From Chrysaora quinquecirrha (lineage: Eukaryota; Cnidaria; Scyphozoa; Semaeostomeae; Pelagiidae), in contig JACTAT010000006.1 in NCBI GenBank assembly GCA_014526335.1, forward strand, positions 2,415,819 through 2,479,818: a DNA stretch of 64,000 bases, written 5' to 3'. The translations under genes and the position numbers were made by a program. Shown here piece after piece: positions 57,725 to 64,000 of the stretch. Below the pieces are notes generated by a model that was not told the DNA's origin, searched no databases, and saw nothing but the letters and a program-made list of their open reading frames with translations. How positions within the stretch are numbered: the stretch's first letter is position 1; every line of letters starts with the position of its first letter.

Positions 57725-58140
57725 CCAAGGATTTTTGCACGGGGGTGGGGTTCTTCCATAGTACAGGTACCTGGGGATGCGCTAGAGGGTATACTTTTCG
57801 GACTTCTAGTCTAGCCAAGGGTATACTTTTTTGCAATTTTCGTCTAGCCAACGGTATCATATTTGGCAATGGAGCGGCCATGATTTCATCTTTCGTATCC
57901 TTGGAAAGTAGAAATTTCATCGTAAACATTTTTAAAAGCTGGTAAAAGGAAAACGTCGACTTTTGAATCTTAAGACCAACAATTTCGAACGTTTTTGTCT
58001 AGCCAAGGGTATCATTTTGGTAGAAATTGGTCTAGCCAGGGGTGCCATTTCTCTTAAAAATTAGTGTAGCCAACAGTACCATTTTGAATATGCCAGTGGC
58101 AGTCCCCTACGCAAACTTTAGCCAAGAACCCCCCGTGGAT
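57725..58140. repeat. Dispersed repeat with GGGTATAC units
   Basis: Seven or so recurrences of TCTAGCCAAGGGTATCATTT-like units at irregular spacing, headed by GGGGTGGGGTTCTTCC. Inverse relative of 12020-12345. Confidence 0.5.
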
Positions 58141-58694
58141 TTTGGACAGATTTCGCTGTTGAACAAACGTTAACGACAAGTAGTGGCACTGAAATACTTG
58201 TATTATAAGAAACTTTTTAAGAGGAATCACTAAGGCCTTGGCTTATTTGGTATTATATTGAAATCCTCGGGGTGTGGTTGGAGAGGATAACGTTATGAAA
58301 GTCAAATTCAAATATATCGAAGATTTCTATAAGCCATAGATCTATTTTCGCCTTGTTGTGCTAAGGATATACTTGCTTGAAAATCTCTATATATTGTTTA
58401 AAAGACCTGTAAATCCTATTCATTGATATTACAGTTTGAACTTGGTCTCATAGGGTTCAATATTCGATTTGAGCTGCAGAATAAAATATTGCGAAATCAT
58501 GTCATGATAGAAATCACGTATTCCAGTCATATATGGTCGCTTTGAAACGCCTAAGCACAGTTGCAGGGCAAATCGATTCTCTCTGTTAAATAAACTTTGA
58601 TTAACTGCGTTGGTGTTTATATAGTTTGCCCCAAAAGGTTGTCCAATTGTCTCATGTCATAATTCACGTCGAAAAGTAAAAATACACAAAGAAC

Positions 58695-59100
58695 TTATGC
58701 TTTAAAACTTTGTAACAGTGGAAATAAACTTGCAAGAGTTGAATAGCCTTCGCTACAACTTGGATAGCCTCGTAAAAGTTTCAATATCCTCTCAATTGTT
58801 GGAATGCCTTGTGAAATTTGGGATAACCGCGTGGGAAATGCTTTGTAACAGTTTATATAGTCTCTTATAAGCTCGAAAAGTCCTCGTAAGTTAGGAAAGC
58901 CTCGTAAAAGTTCGACATGCCTCGCAAGATTTCGGATAGACTCCAAAGAGTTCGAGAAGTCTTCGCAAGAGTTGTCATAGAGTCCGTAGAAGCTCGGTAA
59001 AATTTTATCTTAAGAGTTAAAATAGACTTGTGAGAATTTGGATAGCCTTCATAACGATAGTCTCCAAAAGTTCGAAAAGTCCTCTTGATATTTTGATAGG
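58695..59100. repeat. Irregular ~30-bp minisatellite
   Basis: Recurrent GATAGCCTCGTAAAAGTT, AAGCCTCGTAAAAGTTCG and AGTCCTCGTAAG blocks at roughly 30-bp intervals, strongly diverged. Confidence 0.6.
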
Positions 59101-59160
59101 ATTGTACCAGCTGGGATAGCCTGCGTACGTAAGTGTTGCATAGAATAGCTATCTATTGCA

Positions 59161-59463
59161 TTGGGCGAGACCCCAAGAGTTTGCTTGGTTTACTTGGTCG
59201 TTGATTGCAATTCTCGTCCGGATAACATGCGACAAGACTACAGTCAACTCGGTTGTCTCCCCTTCGAATTCAAGGTCCGTAAGTGGATGAGTCTGGGGAT
59301 GAGTAAGCCATGGAAGGTATGTCTCTCGCAGACCAGTGTTGGCACACAGTCTGCTAGTCCATTTAAGCCGTTATATGAAGGTGTCCGGGAGAAATACGTG
59401 AAAGTTCCTCTTTATGAAATGTATCATCAATACAAAGGCCACCGAGTTTTTTTGGACTTCTGA
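59161..59463 (+). CDS. Possible terminal coding exon, unknown
   Basis: An open frame of 100 codons ends at TGA 59461-59463, with AATAAA at 59721-59726 about 260 bases on. The second half reads as protein-like (LYEGVREKYVKVPLYEMYHQ). A GTATGT...CTCGCAG pair inside (59317-59331) is too short for an intron. No family is recognised and no upstream exon is assigned. Confidence 0.25.
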   Translation: MGETPRVCLVYLVVDCNSRPDNMRQDYSQLGCLPFEFKVRKWMSLGMSKPWKVCLSQTSVGTQSASPFKPLYEGVREKYVKVPLYEMYHQYKGHRVFLDF

Positions 59464-59469
59464 TCAAAT

Positions 59470-61214
59470 TACGATGAATTTGAACGAGAACCAGTGCTGT
59501 CAGATCACAGACCATATATTTATTTAAGCCAATGACATTATACTTGGCTCAGGCTGTAAAGGTCTATTTGGTACTATTTGAGACTAATCGACATAAGCTA
59601 CGACCTTTAGCACTGTTTGGCACGGCTCTCAAAGAAGACCTTTTCCTGTTGCCCTGTTACGTATGATTATCTATATATTGCTCTGTTCTCTTGTTCTCTT
59701 TGGTGTCAGTTTTCTCCTGGAATAAAACGAGCACACAGTCTTGTAATATTCTGCTATCTATGGTGATTTAAAGCGATAAGAGTATATGTTGTATAAACGA
59801 AACATCCAGCTTTTCTTCGATTCTTGCGTCGTGACTTGGTTAACTGTTCCTTTGAACTTTGGATTATTTGCAAGGAAAGGTATACGATTACATCTTTTTT
59901 ATTAGAAACTTTGGCCCATCAAATGTAGTAGAGTCTCATAAGTTTTGGGACTTTTATCGTTCCAGAGTTTCTTATTTGCCAAGCATGATACTCTTTTAAT
60001 TTAAACTCCAGGTGTTCCCCTCAACGTAGGCTGACAGATTTTGCCCTTACATATGGGATGGTTTTCTTCGAAATTCCCTACAACTGGGTCAAATTTGTGC
60101 CTAAAACAACTAAATAAAGGGTATCCTTTATCAAATTTCCTGAACATTTGGTACACAGATGGATATTGAAATCATAAAACTGGGTGGCTGAATATGTAAA
60201 ACAATACCTTCAAGGTGGGTTGCTGTGTAAAATTTCGGAGCACATCCCTGTACACCCTGGGACTTAAACTCATTTGAGGAGTACCTAATGTATCAAATTT
60301 GGGTCAGAAAAATTAGGAAAACGAATATACTCATTACTAGAATTAGCTATTAATTGTTTGCAGATATTTGTAAACTACACAAAAGTTATTGATAATGAAG
60401 ATGCAGAATGCAAATTTTACTAGTTCCATAGGTTTTAGTTGTTGTTCTTTTACGTCAGCCTATTTCAAGATTTCAAGAGTTTCTTAGTTAGTTTCTTATA
60501 AGAGCCTGAGTTGATCAGTTTCTTTATCGGTTTCTTATGTTTGTTCAATTTCTTTCTCTTACGTAGGTTTCTAATTGGTGGGGGTCGGAATAGGTGAGGA
60601 GCTGGAATTTCGCTCAGGATGTAATTGGCGGGGTGGGGGTCGGAATAAACGGGGGTCGGAATTTGGTTGACAAACGTTGTTTCGAAACTAATTAATTAGG
60701 GGGGGAACGGCAATTAGGCACCTTTGAGTATATAGTTTGTTCAGTCTCTTATATGGTTCTGTTCAATTTCTTATAAGAGCCTTATTAGAAAATCGTTGCA
60801 TACGAAAGACGTACGTGGATTATAGTCGTTTCTCACAATATTGGTTTTATAGTTTGTATTATTTTACGATTTCTCTTTAAACAAAAACACCAAGTATTAA
60901 GTGTGACGTGAGACGTAAAATACTAAAGTTTTTTTTCGGGCAAATACATATCAAATACACTTTGGCTCCCGATCATAAATGTTAAGCTAATGATATCAAC
61001 CTTAAAACATTAATTTATTACTCTCGACGTCATGTTTAATCCTGGTTTTCCTTTCCTGAATCATTCATAGAAACATCTTTTCTTCTCCAAATTCTCAACG
61101 TTCAACATTACTGTTTACTTCCTTTCCGCCCAAGGCAGTTAGTATTTCAAGTGATTTGGCTATTTTCTGTTCTTGAGTTCTTTTTTTGTCATTAGCTTGT
61201 CATAGTTTTGGTAT
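59470..61214. other. Non-coding stretch
   Basis: Anonymous AT-rich sequence with a G-rich part (60560-60725) containing GGGGGTCGGAATAAACGGGG, possibly related to MITE family F. No gene supported. Confidence 0.4.
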
Positions 61215-61350
61215 CCCCCCACCACACACACACACACACACAACTGAGCATCCCCCACGCTAATCAAAGATGCCTCCCCCAATCACTCATGATATCCCCC
61301 CACGCTACTGAATATCCTCCACACTACTGCACACAAGTTGTATGGGGTGA
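61215..61350. repeat. (CA)n plus minisatellite element fragment
   Basis: A short CACACA run (about 61224-61242) is followed by GATATCCCCCCACGCTACTG units and the end signature CACTACTGCACACAAGTTGT then ATGGGGTG. Confidence 0.55.
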
Positions 61351-61445
61351 TAATATTAACAAAAGAAGGATTTTTTGTCGCATTCACCCATGGGCGATAA
61401 GATAGCACTTTGATTTTTAATCGCTAATCGCTGTAATGTTGCAAT

Positions 61446-62088
61446 GTTTAAAACACCGTTTGTCAAACATTTGGGATTTGCTTTACAAGCAAAGTGTTAC
61501 AGTTTGGCCGTGTCGCGAAACATTTATTGACAAGAAGAATTCCTTCAGCAATGCTTTTTAAAACTTAATCAAGCAAAAATGTTTGACGAGCAATGTTTCG
61601 TGATGTGGCCAAACGGTCAAACATTTTGTTTTGCAACCAAATCTCAAATGTTTGGCAAACAATGTTTAATCATTTGATGAGGGCCTAAGCTTCGTGAGCG
61701 AAAGAGACATGTCACCGTTCAAGTCCTAAAATCTATTCTTTGCGAATGTTCGAGTCTCCATCATTTCAAGTCAATAGTGGTATCTTCGGCTTGTGGACCC
61801 TTGTCAAACAATCAAACATTGTTGGTCAAACATTTTACATTTGCTTTATGAACAATGTTTGACCGTTTTTCCCCGTCACAAAACATTGCTTGGCAAGCAA
61901 ACATCAGCTAAATTTGTTGTAGTAAGCTTTTTAAAGAGTTGAAAAACACATTTTTGCTTGATGTAAGCAAAAAAATGCTTGACAAGCAACGTTTCTCGAC
62001 AAGGCCAGACGGTCAAACACCTTCCTCGACAAGCAAATATCAAATGTTTGACAAACTAACAACGTTGTATCATTTGGCTAGGCCCTAG
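61446..62088. mobile_element. MITE family A, copies 5 and 6
   Basis: Copy 5 (61446-61688) and copy 6 (61794-62088) show the family's TTGTCAAACATTTGGGATTT and TTTGGCTAGGCCCTAG-type ends with TTGCTTGGCAAGCAAAC interior blocks. They lie about 100 bp apart. Confidence 0.55.
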
Positions 62089-64000
62089 GACTAGAACTCG
62101 TCATAGCTGGTTGCTATGCGTTGCTAAGGACATTTTCCCAGAATTCACAATTTGCATCATCGCCATCTTTTTGTCCGCCATCTTTTCCGTGATTTTCTAT
62201 AGGTGAATAGAATACAACATTTTCCTGTGATGGTTGTACTGTAATAGGGAAATGTGCGGTATTCTTCACTTTGTATTTTGAATTTGATAAACATGAATGC
62301 TAAGATTAACATGAATCTCTGCTAATTATTGAATAGACTCTTTCTATCTCTTTCAACTTGTGTATCTCTTTTGAAATAATCCTAAAACAAGAACACAAAT
62401 ATACAATAAGAGACAGAACGTATGAAATGGCTGATAAAAGGCCAGGGCGATGAAAATGTACTTCACATCCTGGGAGGTCTTATTTAACTGGTGATTCCGT
62501 ATTTCTACAGTGCTGTAAAGAGGTAAGCAGTATTAAAGATCATTTGTTTTGCCAGCTACTAGTCTTCATATTTTATAAGGTATGGCAGAGTGGTCTAGGC
62601 ATTCGGCTCACGAAGGGCACATTTGTGGGGCCGACATTACCGGTAGCTCAGCTGTCCGTCCTTTCGAGGTCAGTTCGGTCTTTTGTCCTGCTCTGAATTC
62701 TACTCTAAGTATAGCTACTAAAATTTCCGTAAAATCAAAAGCGATTTTTTCTTTCCAAAGCACCTCGAAGCTATTGCCAATGTTTATTCCGAGTGGTGGT
62801 TTTTTGGGCTCTAGTGGCATGGTTTTTAGAGGAATGGTCTGTTTGAACTCTGGTGGCACATTTATTTCAAGACGACAAGATGATAGAGACTTTTTCCTTC
62901 ATTGCACATGTAGGCCTAAATACGTCTTAGAGGACATTAGACCGTAAATGGAATATTTCCTCCAGGATGGTTTTGGTAGCCTTTTGGAGTTTAAATACTG
63001 AGGACTGAAGTAGACGTTTTACGGTGAAGAGTAAAAGAATCACGTTCTCACAAAGATTTTTTAGTTTTGTGAAATGTTTCACCATCCATCTCTTGGTCGT
63101 CCATTTTGTTGTTGATCGTTTCTGATGATAGCTATTCCTGCTCATGGTATATTTCTTTACGCAACTCTACTTTTCTTAGCTTACACGCTAATTTTCGCTT
63201 CCACTTTGGGAGGTCAATGCATCCCGATTCCTTGTCCGAAAAACTTTGAAGTAGGTAGCTTTGGCTAGAAGTTTTCGATTAATCCTACTTTTAATACAAT
63301 CCTCTTAAATTAACACTTGAGATATCATCTGATCAAAATTCAAACATATAGATACAAATCATTCTAAGGATCAATACTATAAAACTCTTGATACAATTAG
63401 ACAAATCCATACGGAATGACCAACCGTAAACAAATTGCGCTTGACGTCATATATTCTGTAGTGCAAATGTTTGTCACCTGACGAATTCAGGATGTGTTTG
63501 AATTCAGATTTCATTTGCTTTAGCCGAAAAATCCCTTTTTATTCCTTTTGCCTTTGTCTGTTGTGAATTTGTGAAATTCTAAAAGGCTAAAAGGCAACCC
63601 TTCTTAAATCGAGATCCACTTTTGGATGATAGGGTGGTCTTCGGTCTCTTTAGGGAGATTGAGGGGTGCTCTTTTGATACTTTTTGCTTTCTATTCCATG
63701 TTCTATTTCATGCAGAAGTCTTGATTTTGCGTATTCTAAAAAATTTATTTTGCGTATCTTTGAGGCCTTCTGCCACTGAAGCTTGGTGGTTTAGCTCTCA
63801 TGGAAGTTTTTTAAAAATGGGTGTCTATCTTCACTAATTTTCGTAAGGATTTCGGACCACCAATTATGGTAGGGTTTCTTAGGTTTTGCACTTTTAACAA
63901 CGGAAAGTTTCTTGAAGATTATCTTCACGCTAGCGAATATACGCGCTACTGTGATGGATACACACTACTTTGGTGTGTTATTACGCTTGATGTGGTGGGT
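62089..64000. other. Window end, nothing firm
   Basis: No exon with both borders and no RNA gene. An open frame at 62582-62947 begins in a tRNA-like GGCAGAGTGGTCTAGGC segment and may be part of a repeat. Confidence 0.35.

Noticed and set aside
62582..62947. 121-codon open frame and a tRNA-like GGCAGAGTGG start
   Set aside because: No proper cloverleaf, no splice context, no recognised domain.

Overview
This is eukaryotic, animal-type DNA. Coding sequence is a few percent of the window, split into short exons with GT..AG borders and lying in AT-rich introns full of small transposon remnants. The Rab21 protein is animal-like, and the density of MITEs, SINEs and simple arrays suggests an invertebrate, perhaps an anthozoan cnidarian. 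The species cannot be fixed from this sequence.

Layout. (1) 1-1199: MITE copies, then what looks like the terminal exon of a two-helix membrane protein whose other exons lie upstream. (2) From 3603 a plus-strand gene starts with a GAS2-type calponin-homology (CH) domain (3603-5167) and a GAS2-related (GAR) microtubule-binding domain (6295-6760). A chain of phase-matched exons continues through a long charged linker (8406-21694) to a canonical EF-hand (22551-24209) and short exons at 26656 and 33495. Weaker candidate exons at 36603, 41828, 43316 and 53710 would end the protein at 53853. (3) A complete eight-exon RAB21 gene lies on the minus strand (10377-14556) inside one intron of that gene. 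(4) Two tRNA-Lys(UUU) genes sit in introns at 22150 and 22721. (5) The rest is repeats: at least eight MITE-like families with inverted ends, two tRNA-derived SINE families, two LINE 3' ends, a dispersed family of elements carrying a roughly 21-bp minisatellite, a 148-bp satellite array (55700-56990) and several simple-sequence arrays.

Function. The large gene would link actin (CH) and microtubules (GAR), with a calcium-responsive EF-hand module downstream. I do not know this domain order from the GAS2 family. RAB21 is an endosomal GTPase involved in integrin traffic; its nesting is positional and I infer no functional link.

Quality note. The large gene needs three or four one-base corrections, each a missing base in or next to a short homopolymer, to stay open. 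RAB21 needs none. Assembly error is the simplest reading, but a decaying or variant allele is possible.
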